A stretch of DNA of 64,000 bases from an uncultured Lachnospiraceae bacterium (GCA_944384015.1 CALWRT010000045.1:1-64000); one strand, 5' to 3'; numbered from the stretch's first letter, positions 20,864 through 29,742 are shown. The notes: generated by a model from the sequence alone, not told the origin. Numbers and translations are program-made.

Positions 20864-22144
20864 ATGTTAGATATAAAATTTTTAAGAGAAAATCCAGAGG
20901 CAGTAAAACAGAACATCAGAAATAAATTCCAGGATCAGAAACTGGGACTTGTAGATGAAGTCATTGAGCTAGATGCGAAGAAGAGAAAAACTCAACAGGA
21001 GGCAGACCAGCTGCGCGCTGACAGGAAGAAAATATCAAAACAGATCGGAAGCCTGATGGGAGCAGGCAAAAAGGCAGAGGCAGAAGCAATGAAAGAGAAA
21101 GTAAACGCGGATGCCGCACGTCTGGAAGAGCTTTCAGAATTAGAGAAAGAATTAGATGAAAAAATCCTGAAGATCATGATGGTTATTCCAAATATCATTG
21201 ATCCCAGCGTTCCTATCGGCAAGGATGACAGTGAAAATGTCGAGATCGAGAAATTCGGAGAGCCGGTAGTTCCAGATTTTGAAATTCCTTATCACACGGA
21301 TATTATGGAGAGCCTTCACGGGCTAGATTTAGACAGTGCCAGAAAGGTTGCCGGCAATGGATTCTACTACTTAATGGGAGATATCGCAAGGCTTCATTCT
21401 GCAGTAATTGCTTATGCAAGAGATTTCATGATTAACCGAGGATTTACCTATTGTATTCCTCCCTTTATGATCCGGAGCAATGTTGTGACCGGAGTTATGA
21501 GTTTCGCAGAAATGGATGCGATGATGTACAAAATTGAGGGAGAAGATCTCTACCTTATTGGAACCAGCGAACATTCCATGATTGGCAAATTTATTGATAC
21601 AATTATTCCAGAAGAGGAGCTGCCTAAGACTCTGACAAGCTATTCCCCTTGCTTCCGCAAAGAGAAGGGGGCCCACGGCATAGAGGAGAGAGGAATTTAC
21701 CGGATTCACCAGTTTGAAAAGCAGGAAATGATCGTTGTGTGCAAGCCGGAAGACAGCATGATGTGGTTTGACAAATTATGGAAGAATACTGTAGATTTAT
21801 TCCGATCCATGGATATCCCGGTAAGAACGCTGGAATGCTGTTCCGGGGATTTGGCTGATTTGAAAGTGAAATCAATAGACGTAGAGGCATGGTCACCTAG
21901 ACAGAAGAAATATTTTGAGGTGGGAAGCTGTTCTAATCTGGGAGATGCCCAGGCAAGGAGACTAAAAATCCGTGTCAGCGGCAGCGACGGTAAGTATTTT
22001 GCCCACACTCTGAATAATACGGTAGTGGCTCCTCCTCGCATGTTAATTGCATTTTTGGAAAATAACCTTCAGGAGGACGGTTCCATCCGTATTCCTGATG
22101 TACTCGTGCCGTATATGGGAGGCATGAAGTCAATCACGAAATAA
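20864..22144 (+). CDS. serS: Seryl-tRNA synthetase
   Basis: Charges tRNA-Ser with serine. At 426 aa it has the N-terminal antiparallel coiled-coil arm (residues 30-105, rich in Lys/Glu/Ala) and a class II core. Motif 2 is SPCFRKEKGAHGIEERGIYRIHQFEKQE and motif 3 is NNTVVAPPRMLIAFLENN. The start MLDIKFLRENPE is the family norm and AGGAGG lies eight bases upstream. Confidence 0.97.
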   Translation: MLDIKFLRENPEAVKQNIRNKFQDQKLGLVDEVIELDAKKRKTQQEADQLRADRKKISKQIGSLMGAGKKAEAEAMKEKVNADAARLEELSELEKELDEKILKIMMVIPNIIDPSVPIGKDDSENVEIEKFGEPVVPDFEIPYHTDIMESLHGLDLDSARKVAGNGFYYLMGDIARLHSAVIAYARDFMINRGFTYCIPPFMIRSNVVTGVMSFAEMDAMMYKIEGEDLYLIGTSEHSMIGKFIDTIIPEEELPKTLTSYSPCFRKEKGAHGIEERGIYRIHQFEKQEMIVVCKPEDSMMWFDKLWKNTVDLFRSMDIPVRTLECCSGDLADLKVKSIDVEAWSPRQKKYFEVGSCSNLGDAQARRLKIRVSGSDGKYFAHTLNNTVVAPPRMLIAFLENNLQEDGSIRIPDVLVPYMGGMKSITK

Positions 22145-22158
22145 TAGTGGAGAAACAA

Positions 22159-23037
22159 ATGCACAGATATTTAAGGGCAATCGGATTCAGCGAACTTTCA
22201 GACAAGGACGAATTGAAGAAGATACTGGAAGATTCTGTGGAGCACAATGATGAGGAGGATCTCATACAGTACGGCAAAGGGCCCAGCTATGGGGAATTAA
22301 GAAGGGAATATGCCGACGGGATCGGAATATGCTCCAGAGGCGAAGTGAAAAAGGAATATTTTGAATTTGAATATTACTACCCGTACTTTGAGGGAACAGG
22401 CATCACGACACGAGAGGAAATCTATGTGGAGAGGCAGGCGGAGAAAGAGAGCTATCTGGGCGCCTGCGATGATAACCGCGTGGGGGTGACGATTATATTC
22501 TATCTGCAGAATATGATCGAATATCTGAAAGAAGCTGGAAGCAAGGATAAGAGAGGAAAAACTTCTCTTACCCTCAGCGCTTTGTCCGTCGATGGGAGAA
22601 TACTGCTGTCAGTAAGCAAAGATAAAGAAAAAAGCAGACACGATAAGGAAGAATACCGGAACCGCAGCAGGCTGATCGAGAAGGCCAAGCGGGGAGACGA
22701 AGAGGCGATGGAGAGCCTGACGTTAAGCGATATGGATCTGTATTCCAGAATATCCAGGAGAATAATGGATGAAGATGTTTTTTCCATTGTGGATACATAC
22801 TTTATGCCTTATGGCATGGAGTGCGATAAATATTCTGTAATGGGAGAAATTTTAACCCTGGAGGAAAGGAAGAACAGCTGTACCGGTGAAGTCCTCTATA
22901 TCATGGGCATCAACTGTAATGAGATGATATTTGACGTGTGCATTAATAAGAAAGATCTGCTGGGTGAGCCGCTTCCTGGAAGACGATTTAAGGGAACCGT
23001 CTGGCTTCAGGGAAAGATTAATTTTGAAAAAGCTTGA
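22159..23037 (+). CDS. DUF3881 family protein
   Basis: A 292-aa soluble, charged protein beginning MHRYLRAIGFSELSDKDEL. It matches the DUF3881 family, known mainly from Lachnospiraceae, with no assigned role. A GTG at 22147 lies upstream; the ATG at 22159 has GGAG six bases upstream and gives the usual N-terminus. No membrane segment or recognised catalytic motif is visible. It starts 14 bp after serS and is probably cotranscribed. Confidence 0.8.
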   Translation: MHRYLRAIGFSELSDKDELKKILEDSVEHNDEEDLIQYGKGPSYGELRREYADGIGICSRGEVKKEYFEFEYYYPYFEGTGITTREEIYVERQAEKESYLGACDDNRVGVTIIFYLQNMIEYLKEAGSKDKRGKTSLTLSALSVDGRILLSVSKDKEKSRHDKEEYRNRSRLIEKAKRGDEEAMESLTLSDMDLYSRISRRIMDEDVFSIVDTYFMPYGMECDKYSVMGEILTLEERKNSCTGEVLYIMGINCNEMIFDVCINKKDLLGEPLPGRRFKGTVWLQGKINFEKA

Positions 23038-23062
23038 TTTGAGTACTATATGATGATATAAT
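23034..23062 (+). promoter_or_regulatory. Promoter of the tRNA-Arg gene
   Basis: TTGATT (23034-23039) and TATAAT (23057-23062) are 17 bases apart, about 30 bases before the tRNA. The -35 box overlaps the DUF3881 stop codon. Confidence 0.75.
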
Positions 23063-23092
23063 ATATAAGCTGTTAACAGCTATTATAGATAG

Positions 23093-23166
23093 GTTTCCGT
23101 AGCTCAGCAGGATAGAGCGACCGCCTCCTAAGCGGTAGGTCGGGTGTTCGAATCACCTCGGGAACG
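23093..23166 (+). tRNA. tRNA-Arg (anticodon CCT)
   Basis: A full cloverleaf can be drawn. The acceptor stem is GTTTCCG/CGGGAAC, the D arm GCTC/GAGC, the anticodon stem ACCGC/GCGGT with loop CTCCTAA (anticodon CCT, reading AGG) and the T arm GGGTG/CACCT with loop TTCGAAT. The discriminator base is G. CCA is not encoded, so it is added after transcription. Confidence 0.95.
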
Positions 23167-23172
23167 TAGAAA

Positions 23173-23214
23173 AGCGCCGATGACTTTGTTGAAGAGAAGT
23201 TGTCGGCGTTTTTG
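23173..23214 (+). terminator. Rho-independent terminator after tRNA-Arg
   Basis: GCGCCGA near 23174-23180 pairs with TCGGCG at 23203-23208, extended by GACTT/AAGTT, and is followed by five T. A clear terminator for the tRNA transcript. Confidence 0.88.
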
Positions 23215-23265
23215 TATTTTCCAGAAAATTCTCTAATAAAAATAAATTTCTTCAGCAAAAGGGGG

Positions 23266-23296
23266 TTGCTTGTGACGTTGGGTCATGATATATAAT
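23266..23296 (+). promoter_or_regulatory. MerR-type promoter with long spacer and central dyad
   Basis: TTGCTT (23266-23271) and TATAAT (23291-23296) are separated by 19 bases, the stretched spacing typical of MerR-activated promoters. The dyad TGAC-N5-GTCA (23273-23285) lies within the spacer, where MerR proteins bind. It is the expected self-controlled promoter of the MerR-ABC operon. Confidence 0.75.
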
Positions 23297-23319
23297 GCGG
23301 GATAGGAGGTGAAGGAAGA

Positions 23320-24123
23320 ATGACGAAATATGGGGCGATACCGCCAGGTTATATGACTGTGGGGGAAGCAGCCAAGAGGATGGGAGTTACTGTTCGAACA
23401 TTGCAGTACTACGACAAAGAGAAATTGCTCTCCCCTTCAGCCCAGAGCGAGGGAGGGAGAAGGCTTTACACAGATAAAGACTTGATAAAGCTTCACCAGA
23501 TTCTATCTCTGAAATCTCTTGGATTTTCCCTGGAAGATATAAAAGAACGACTAATTGAGCTGGATACTCCGCAAGATGTGGCAAATGCTCTTGAGGATCA
23601 GGCGAATTCCATACGCGGTAAGATAGAACAATTGTCGGAGTCGCTAAAAGCGATCGAACAGCTGCGAGAGGAAGTGCTGCAGATGAAGTCAGTCGATTTT
23701 AAAAAATATGCTGATATCATCGTCAACTTGCAGATGAATAATGAATTCTATTTTCTTATCAAGAAATTTGACGACGACATGCTGGACCATATACGTAGCC
23801 GCTTTGATAAGGAGAGCGGATTGGAATTCATACACCGCTTCGACAGATTAAATGAGGAGATTCTTATAGCAAAAGAGGCGCAAATACCGCCGGAGAATGA
23901 GCAATGTCAGAAGCTTGCCGGGGAATACTGGAATTTAATAATGGAATTTACAGGAGGGGATATGAGCCTGCTTCCTAAATTGAAGGATTTCGGAAATTTT
24001 GAAAATGCAAATGGAGAATGGGAAGAAAAGCAGAAGATGATCAGTACTTATATGGAATCTGCTCTGGAAATCTATTTTTCAAAGATGGGGAAGAATCCTT
24101 TTGAGGAGGAGAATCATGAGTGA
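23320..24123 (+). CDS. MerR family regulator with effector-type C-terminal domain
   Basis: A 267-aa regulator with a winged helix-turn-helix (MTVGEAAKRMGVTVRTLQYYDKEKLL, residues 12-37) and the dimerisation coiled coil around residues 80-120. The long C-terminal domain resembles the TipAS-like drug-sensing class in length and helical character but was not matched residue by residue. It is followed by, and overlaps, an ABC exporter, so it probably senses a compound and induces its own operon. Confidence 0.88.
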   Translation: MTKYGAIPPGYMTVGEAAKRMGVTVRTLQYYDKEKLLSPSAQSEGGRRLYTDKDLIKLHQILSLKSLGFSLEDIKERLIELDTPQDVANALEDQANSIRGKIEQLSESLKAIEQLREEVLQMKSVDFKKYADIIVNLQMNNEFYFLIKKFDDDMLDHIRSRFDKESGLEFIHRFDRLNEEILIAKEAQIPPENEQCQKLAGEYWNLIMEFTGGDMSLLPKLKDFGNFENANGEWEEKQKMISTYMESALEIYFSKMGKNPFEEENHE

Positions 24124-24925
24124 CGCGATCCAGGTAGAAGGGTTGGTAAAGAAATATGGACGGCATGCCGTACTGAGAGGAATTGACCTGCATATAAGGC
24201 AAGGTGAAATTTTTGCGCTGCTAGGAGTCAATGGAGCCGGGAAGACGACGGCGCTGGAATGTATAGAAGGAATGAGGAATTACGACAGCGGCCGCATCAC
24301 TATAGAGGGGAAAATAGGTATTCAGCTGCAGTCTTCCTCACTGCCGGCCCATATTAAGTCAAAGGAAGCAGTCACTTTGTTTGCAAAATGGAATAGAACC
24401 AAGATAGACAACGACATGCTGGCAGCCCTGGGATTAGATGAGATATGGGAGAGACAGTATGAGAGTATGTCGACCGGGCAGAAGAGGCGGCTCCATCTGG
24501 CTCTGGCCCTTGCCGGACGTCCTGATATCCTATTTCTGGATGAGCCGACCGCTGGCCTTGATGTGGAAGGAAGGCAGTCCCTCCACGGGCAGATTCGAAA
24601 ATGGAAAGAGGATGGGAAGACAATTGTGCTGGCCACCCACGACATGGCGGAGGTGGAGGCCCTGTGCGATAGGATTGCGATTTTGAGCGGCGGCAATATT
24701 ATATTTTGCGGTACGGCCGATGAATTAACGGATCGTATTTCCAGAAGATTTACTGTGCAGATTAGGACAGGGCGGGGGACAGAGTCTGTCGAGACAGATA
24801 ATGTAGCAGATACGCTGTTGATGCTGCTGGAGGATATCAAGGAGAGGCAGGAGCAGATATTTGATATCAAAATTGACAGAGGGACGCTGGAAGAACATTT
24901 TCTTGAATTGACAGGAGGGGTGTAA
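24116..24925 (+). CDS. ABC transporter ATP-binding protein
   Basis: A 269-aa ABC-2 type exporter ATPase. Walker A is GVNGAGKTT near residues 38-46, the signature motif reads MSTGQKRRLHLALALAG, Walker B is ILFLDEPTAGLD and the H-loop is THDMAE. The ATG at 24116 has GAGGAGG six bases upstream and overlaps the merR stop by eight bases. Substrate unknown; drug or peptide export is likely from the MerR context. Confidence 0.92.
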   Translation: MSDAIQVEGLVKKYGRHAVLRGIDLHIRQGEIFALLGVNGAGKTTALECIEGMRNYDSGRITIEGKIGIQLQSSSLPAHIKSKEAVTLFAKWNRTKIDNDMLAALGLDEIWERQYESMSTGQKRRLHLALALAGRPDILFLDEPTAGLDVEGRQSLHGQIRKWKEDGKTIVLATHDMAEVEALCDRIAILSGGNIIFCGTADELTDRISRRFTVQIRTGRGTESVETDNVADTLLMLLEDIKERQEQIFDIKIDRGTLEEHFLELTGGV

Positions 24926-24927
24926 TC

Positions 24928-25644
24928 ATGAATGCTTTTCTTTATTCGGCGGCAATACAGTGGAAATTGGATATCAGAAGCAGATCCTTGCTGATTGCCT
25001 GCTATATTGTTCCGCTTCTCTTCTTTCTTCTGATGGGAAGTATTTTTACTTCTGTTATGCCAGAGATGAAAGATACGTTGATACAGACAATGATCGTTAT
25101 GGGAGTATCTATGGGATCTTTGATTGGACTGCCGCCTTCCCTTGCGGAGACATATGGAGGAGATGTGAAAAAAGTATATCAGGCCAATGGGGTCCCGCTG
25201 TATGCCGGCCTTGCAGCTATGTTTCTCTCCGCATACATCCATCTGACAATTATGTGTATGGTCATCCTCTTTGCAGCTCCTATTCTCTTTGATGCGGCAG
25301 TGCCTGCAGATTTGCCGGGATTTTTCGCGGGGCTGGCGGTCTATCTTACAGTATCCTGCAGCATGGGAAGTGTTCTGGGAATTGGAATCCGAGAACAGGC
25401 AAAGCTTACAATGGCCGAGCAGGCTCTGTTCCTTCCTTCTATTATGCTGTCCGGCATTATGTTTCCGGTCAGCCTGCTGCCGGATGCTTTGGAGTTCGTT
25501 GGAAATTTGTTTCCTGCTGCTTGGGGCTATCGGCTGATGCAGCACGGAGGCTTTTGCCTGGAAAATTTGTGGTACTTGCTGCTTGTGTTCATAGTGGCAG
25601 TCTGCTTATGCGCTGTTAGAATGAAGGGGTTACGGCAGTCATAG
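24928..25644 (+). CDS. ABC-2 type transporter permease
   Basis: A 238-aa membrane protein with about six hydrophobic segments, including LLIACYIVPLLFFLLMGSIF near the N-terminus and the ABC-2 style FLPSIMLSGIMFPVSLLP. It lies two bases after the ATPase gene with its own GGAGGG site, and completes the MerR-regulated exporter. Confidence 0.9.
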   Translation: MNAFLYSAAIQWKLDIRSRSLLIACYIVPLLFFLLMGSIFTSVMPEMKDTLIQTMIVMGVSMGSLIGLPPSLAETYGGDVKKVYQANGVPLYAGLAAMFLSAYIHLTIMCMVILFAAPILFDAAVPADLPGFFAGLAVYLTVSCSMGSVLGIGIREQAKLTMAEQALFLPSIMLSGIMFPVSLLPDALEFVGNLFPAAWGYRLMQHGGFCLENLWYLLLVFIVAVCLCAVRMKGLRQS

Positions 25645-25655
25645 GACAATGTGCG

Positions 25656-26441
25656 TTAATGCAGATCCTTTAACAAATGGAGAATTTCATTTTTCCGGTC
25701 AGCGGAATTCATCGCCAGCAAGGTTGTCTTAGAATCGATAGGAAGAGCGTTTCCATCCAGTGTGAAGACAGCCCCTCCGGCTTCCTGCACGATAATCCGT
25801 CCGGCATTGTGATCCCAAGGGCAAGACTGGGCGGCTGCTAAGAGGTCCGATTCGCCGGCGGCAACTTCACACAGCTCCAGAGCAACAGAACCAATGCCCC
25901 TGACACCCCGGACCTCCCGCGCCAGGCGGAAGAACCCCTGTTGATACGGATGGCTGTCCAGGAAGGCATGCTGGATCCCTGGAATGGTAAGCAGCATGTC
26001 GCCAATGGATTCCCGGCGGGAGACATGGATTGGCTCTTCATTGCACCAGGCTCCTTCTCCTCTTTTGGCCCAGTATAACAGCTGGCGCTCTACATCCATC
26101 ACCAAGCCGAACAGAGGGCGGTCTTGCTCCCAGCAGCCGACAGAGATGGCATAATTCCGGTGCTGATTGATAAAATTTGTAGTTCCGTCAATCGGATCCA
26201 AATACCAAGTGACCGGCGCCCCGCCGCTGTTGGCCGGAGGGTATTCCTCTCCCACAATGGCGTCCTGGGGAAAAGAGTCAAGAATGGACTCTCTTAAAAT
26301 TTGTTCCGTTCTGCGGTCATAATAAGTTACCAAATCCTTATGATCTGTCTTAATATGGATGTCCTCTTCTCTCAGATGACACTGCCTGAGGATGGCTGCA
26401 GCCTTTGTTACTGTATCATATGCTAATGCAAATCGTTCCAT
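25656..26441 (-). CDS. Inositol monophosphatase family protein
   Basis: A 261-aa Mg-dependent, Li-sensitive type phosphatase. Metal-binding motifs are GEE (64-66), LDPIDGTTNF (81-90) and CPWDHNAG near residue 210. Substrates in this superfamily include inositol phosphates and 3'-phosphoadenosine 5'-phosphate, and the sequence does not decide between them. It is the last gene of a leftward operon with the Y-family polymerase and YolD-like genes and is convergent with the ABC permease gene, with only 11 bp between them. Confidence 0.92.
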   Translation of the reverse strand: MERFALAYDTVTKAAAILRQCHLREEDIHIKTDHKDLVTYYDRRTEQILRESILDSFPQDAIVGEEYPPANSGGAPVTWYLDPIDGTTNFINQHRNYAISVGCWEQDRPLFGLVMDVERQLLYWAKRGEGAWCNEEPIHVSRRESIGDMLLTIPGIQHAFLDSHPYQQGFFRLAREVRGVRGIGSVALELCEVAAGESDLLAAAQSCPWDHNAGRIIVQEAGGAVFTLDGNALPIDSKTTLLAMNSADRKNEILHLLKDLH

Positions 26442-26485
26442 GATTCACCTGCTTTCTAAATTCTTTCGCCTTAATCAAAACATAT

Positions 26486-26938
26486 TCATCCACTGATGTC
26501 AAGATCCCAATCAGAGGGCAGGCCGCTGATGGCTGTGATCGAGGCGATAGGAATTTTCCTGCCGTCCTCCAATAAGAGGATTCTGTGATAAGAATCCAGG
26601 CTATGGATAACCCCATGGATTGTCTGATAGGAACCGCCGGATTTCCTTTCGTCTGGTACGAAGTAAGTCAAGGTGATGTGAGACCTTGGCTTAGGCTGAT
26701 TCAGAGCAATTTGAAGCTGCCGATCGAGGACTTCTTTGCTGGACTCAGAGAGTTCTATTTCCTCTGATGTGTACCGGGAGGTCTCCTGAATGATGTCTTT
26801 ATAGCCTGTCAGGGCCGCGAAAGGAGAGAACTGCGCGGCCCGCTCATCCATTGGCATCTGGGGATGACGGGCGGAGATATGATGAGGCAGATCTATGATA
26901 TCATCGTAATCTTTGTTCTTGTGGGATTGCTCTGGCAT
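26486..26938 (-). CDS. YolD-like protein, partner of the Y-family polymerase
   Basis: A 150-aa protein with the segment DDIIDLPHHISARHPQMPMDERAAQFSPFAALTGY, typical of the YolD-like proteins encoded next to UmuC-type polymerases in Lachnospiraceae, and a C-terminal small beta domain (HGVIHSLDSYHRILLLEDGRKIPIASI). An upstream ATG exists, but AGGAGG six bases before the ATG at 26938 fixes the start. It lies 34 bp after the polymerase gene, supporting a functional pair. Confidence 0.85.
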   Translation of the reverse strand: MPEQSHKNKDYDDIIDLPHHISARHPQMPMDERAAQFSPFAALTGYKDIIQETSRYTSEEIELSESSKEVLDRQLQIALNQPKPRSHITLTYFVPDERKSGGSYQTIHGVIHSLDSYHRILLLEDGRKIPIASITAISGLPSDWDLDISG

Positions 26939-26972
26939 GTATTCCTCCTGTAAAAAATGTGATACTTGCATA

Positions 26973-28529
26973 CTATGCTTTATGGCCGCCAATTTGTGCG
27001 TTGCGCTGCCTGGCAGTAGCGCCGTCCGAGAGACTCATGCCTTTGAGGACAGCGTTCTTTCCATATTTTTTCTTAATCTCCAATACGGCTTTCTGAGCCT
27101 TTTTCTCCCGGTCAAGGGAAGCCTGTTTTGCTGCCTCCTGCTGCTGAAGGGACGTATAATCGGTGAAGAGATCCAGCTGCTGATAGGATGGGAGGCGGGC
27201 CAGATCAGCTTCACTGACTATATGAGCGGCGGTCAGGCTGATCCGCCGGATAAGCAGCGTCTTATCTACAATCTGATCGAACAGGCTTGCCGCGGCCTCT
27301 GCCGCCTGTCTGGAAGAGGAGGTATACGAACTTAGATTGGCCGTACCGTGGGCGTGCTTTGGAATGGCTCTTCCATACCGGTCTTGTTTAATTTCTCCTT
27401 GAAAACTGTGGCGCAAGGCAGGATCTCTCAAATTATCAATATCATAGCCGACGGTGAGAACCAGCTGTTTTGTCACAAGCCCTTTGTCTATTAAGTCCAG
27501 CATAAGTTGGTCCGCCATCTCGCGGACAACCAATCTGGCTTTCTCATAAGAATAGGGGCAGGGTAATACCTGACCGCCTCCGATACTGCGATTGGCCGGT
27601 TTATAGGCTTTGATGTCCGCAATCGTACAGGGCTCCCATCCCCAGGCATGGTCAATGAGCAGCTGGGCGTTGACGCCGAACAGCTTATACAGGAGATCTT
27701 CATTATAATAATCAGAGGGAGCACCGACAGAACAGCGGGCGATATCTCCCATTGTGTACAGACCATGATCCTCCAGCTTTTTCGCATAACCTCTTCCAAT
27801 ACGCCAGAAATCCGTAAGCGGCCGATGAGACCAGAGAGAGCGGCGATAGGAGAGTTCGTCCAGCTGAGCAATGCGTACTCCGTCTTCATCTGCCGGAATA
27901 TGTTTTGCCTCAATATCCATGGCGACTTTGCACAGATAGAGATTGGTGCCGATGCCGGCCGCTGCTGGAATACCTGTCGTGTTCAGCACATCAAGAATCA
28001 TCCGCTTAGCTAGCTCCCTGGCAGACAGGCCATAAGTTTTCAGATACGAGGCAGCGTCGATGAACACTTCATCAATGGAATATACATGGATATCCTCAGG
28101 AGCCACATATTTTAGATAAATATGATAGATATCGGCGCTGACCTTCATATAATGAGACATCTGGGGAGGGGCAACAATATAATCTGCGGCGAGATCATCA
28201 TGGGCATTCAATTCGGTATCCAGGAAGGAGGAACCTTGGAAATCTTCTCCCCGCAGTTGCTTACGTCTCTGATCATTGATCTGACGCATGCGCCTGGCGA
28301 CTTCAAACAGACGCGGACGGCCGGAGATGCCGTAAGCCTTCAAAGAGGGGGATACGGCCAGGCAGATGGTCTTCTCTGTCCTGGATGGGTCGGCGACGAC
28401 AAGATTTGTCCTCATTGGATCCAGTCCGCGCTCGATACACTCCACCGAGGCATAGAAAGATTTTAAATCAATGGCGATATAAGATTTCTGTTCGATGACT
28501 CTATAACCCCCTTTCCAAATGAAGGACAT
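26973..28529 (-). CDS. Y-family DNA polymerase (UmuC/DinB-like)
   Basis: A translesion polymerase of about 518 aa. The catalytic palm shows the first acidic motif YIAIDLKSFYASVE (Asp near residue 21) and the second, YSIDEVFID, near residue 150. The fingers segment KTICLAVSPSLKAYG and a helix-hairpin-helix region (FWRIGRGYAKKLEDHGLYTMGDIA) are present, with a little-finger domain after it. The start is uncertain: a TTG at 28538 and an ATG at 28529 both lie close to GGAGG. It leads the operon with the YolD-like gene. Confidence 0.9.
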   Translation of the reverse strand: MSFIWKGGYRVIEQKSYIAIDLKSFYASVECIERGLDPMRTNLVVADPSRTEKTICLAVSPSLKAYGISGRPRLFEVARRMRQINDQRRKQLRGEDFQGSSFLDTELNAHDDLAADYIVAPPQMSHYMKVSADIYHIYLKYVAPEDIHVYSIDEVFIDAASYLKTYGLSARELAKRMILDVLNTTGIPAAAGIGTNLYLCKVAMDIEAKHIPADEDGVRIAQLDELSYRRSLWSHRPLTDFWRIGRGYAKKLEDHGLYTMGDIARCSVGAPSDYYNEDLLYKLFGVNAQLLIDHAWGWEPCTIADIKAYKPANRSIGGGQVLPCPYSYEKARLVVREMADQLMLDLIDKGLVTKQLVLTVGYDIDNLRDPALRHSFQGEIKQDRYGRAIPKHAHGTANLSSYTSSSRQAAEAAASLFDQIVDKTLLIRRISLTAAHIVSEADLARLPSYQQLDLFTDYTSLQQQEAAKQASLDREKKAQKAVLEIKKKYGKNAVLKGMSLSDGATARQRNAQIGGHKA

Positions 28530-28717
28530 TACCTCCAATGAAAATTATACCAGATTCATCAGACAAGAATCCATCAGAAAATATTACCGACGGGAGGTTT
28601 CTCTCTTGCCGCAGGTAAGGAAAAGCAGCAGGAGATAGGCCGTACAGACAGCGAGAGCTTCGCTGAGGGAATAGCATACCTCCTAATTGTAAAATTTGCT
28701 CCAGAGATTTCTCTGCA

Positions 28718-28752
28718 ACAAAAAAGACCTGCGTATGTGCGGCGCAGGCCTA
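28718..28752 (-). terminator. Terminator of the NimA-like gene
   Basis: Read on the minus strand, GGCCTGCG (28750-28743) pairs with CGCAGGTC (28733-28726) and is followed by six T. It ends the transcript of the flavin-binding protein gene. The rest of the 28530-28808 gap shows no gene. Confidence 0.85.
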
Positions 28753-28808
28753 CTATACGATATACAACCCCCGGCGGGTATTGCTATCTGCTGTTTCCTT
28801 CTTGTCAC

Positions 28809-29309
28809 TTATCCTCTTGACTGTCTCATTCTGACAAGTTCGATCGCCTCTTTACCGGAGACATGATCCACAGTCAGTTCCAGCATGCATAGAGGATCCC
28901 ACTCCCGTTCAACTGCGCGGCGGCGGTTAGCCGGGCTGTCCTCCGGCGCATATTTGACAGCCAGCATCTCGATTGTCCGGCGTATCTCCTGTTCATCCTC
29001 CAGAACATGGACAGTACCGAAGACGATGACACTTCGGAAATAACTGGTATATTCCTCCGGCATAACTTGATCTTGCCCAATAACACAGAAGGATGCCTTG
29101 GCATTTCTTTTGACGGCGTCCAACTTATGACCAGATTTGGCGCAGTGGAAATAGATATGTTCCCCGTCATAGACATAACTTAGGGGGACAGCGTAAGGAT
29201 ATCCGTTGTCACCAGATACTGCCAGAACGCCGCTGCTTCCCTCCCGAAGAATAGCATCACAGTCTTCTCGGGAGAGCTTTTGTCTTTTTCTGCGCATCTC
29301 GCGGAACAT
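28809..29309 (-). CDS. Pyridoxamine 5'-phosphate oxidase-like flavoprotein (NimA-like)
   Basis: A 166-aa split-barrel FMN-binding protein starting MFREMRRKRQKLSREDCDAILREG. Its features PYAVPLSYVYDGEHIYFHCAKSGHKLDAVKRN are typical of the NimA-like branch of the PNPOx superfamily. Some relatives reduce nitroimidazoles, but many have unknown substrates, and resistance should not be assumed. It is monocistronic, with its own terminator. Confidence 0.88.
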   Translation of the reverse strand: MFREMRRKRQKLSREDCDAILREGSSGVLAVSGDNGYPYAVPLSYVYDGEHIYFHCAKSGHKLDAVKRNAKASFCVIGQDQVMPEEYTSYFRSVIVFGTVHVLEDEQEIRRTIEMLAVKYAPEDSPANRRRAVEREWDPLCMLELTVDHVSGKEAIELVRMRQSRG

Positions 29310-29742
29310 GGTTCATTCCCCTCTTCTGAATAACATCTTTCGTCCGCTCCGCCATAGATTGAGATTAGGCAAGTTGGGACATAGCTGCTGTTCCAGCAGC
29401 CACTCCACTATAGCAAACAACAGTGGAAAAGTCAAGAATATAAGATTTGTACAACCTTATCAGGATATACTTGTTAAGGAAAATATCAGGGTGACTTTCA
29501 TAAAATCTGCGAAAGATGAGCAAATTTTGCCTGAAAATTGATCATTTTTCTAGAATAAAGCCGTTACACACAGATGATTTTATGTTAAAATTATATATAA
29601 TAGATATATAGTAGAAGACATAAGGCAGACTTCTAGAAAATACGGTTGTAGTCGGCGGTTCTTAAGAGCCCAAGGGATAAGCAGGCATACTCGCTTGGTT
29701 CTCTGCCGCGGCAATCAACTGCCTGTGAAGTGAGGAGATTGG
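29310..29742. other. Divergent intergenic region before the Pel-type operon
   Basis: A 433-bp gap between the leftward NimA-like gene and the rightward Pel operon. It holds a small hairpin GCTGCTG/CAGCAGC (29384-29400), an A/T-rich stretch with TATAAT (29596-29601) but no clear -35 box at the right distance, and then the structured leader described at 29643-29722. No gene is supported here. Confidence 0.65.
29643..29722 (+). promoter_or_regulatory. Rod-like structured leader of the Pel operon
   Basis: Four nested helices can be drawn: GTTG (29645-29648) with CAAC (29716-29719), GCGG (29655-29658) with CCGC (29706-29709), AGAG (29665-29668) with CTCT (29701-29704) and CCAAG (29670-29674) with CTTGG (29694-29698). 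A 19-base purine-rich loop lies at 29675-29693. It ends 20 bases before the first start codon and has no T run, so control would act on translation or RNA stability. It does not match the c-di-GMP-I or -II riboswitch sequences I know. Confidence 0.55.

Noticed and set aside
24322-25545. 407-aa antisense frame over the ABC exporter
   Set aside because: It lies wholly opposite two well-recognised genes and has low-complexity, shadow-type composition.
29643-29722. Known c-di-GMP riboswitch (GEMM-I or GEMM-II)
   Set aside because: The conserved aptamer segments of either class are absent; only a rod-like hairpin is seen.
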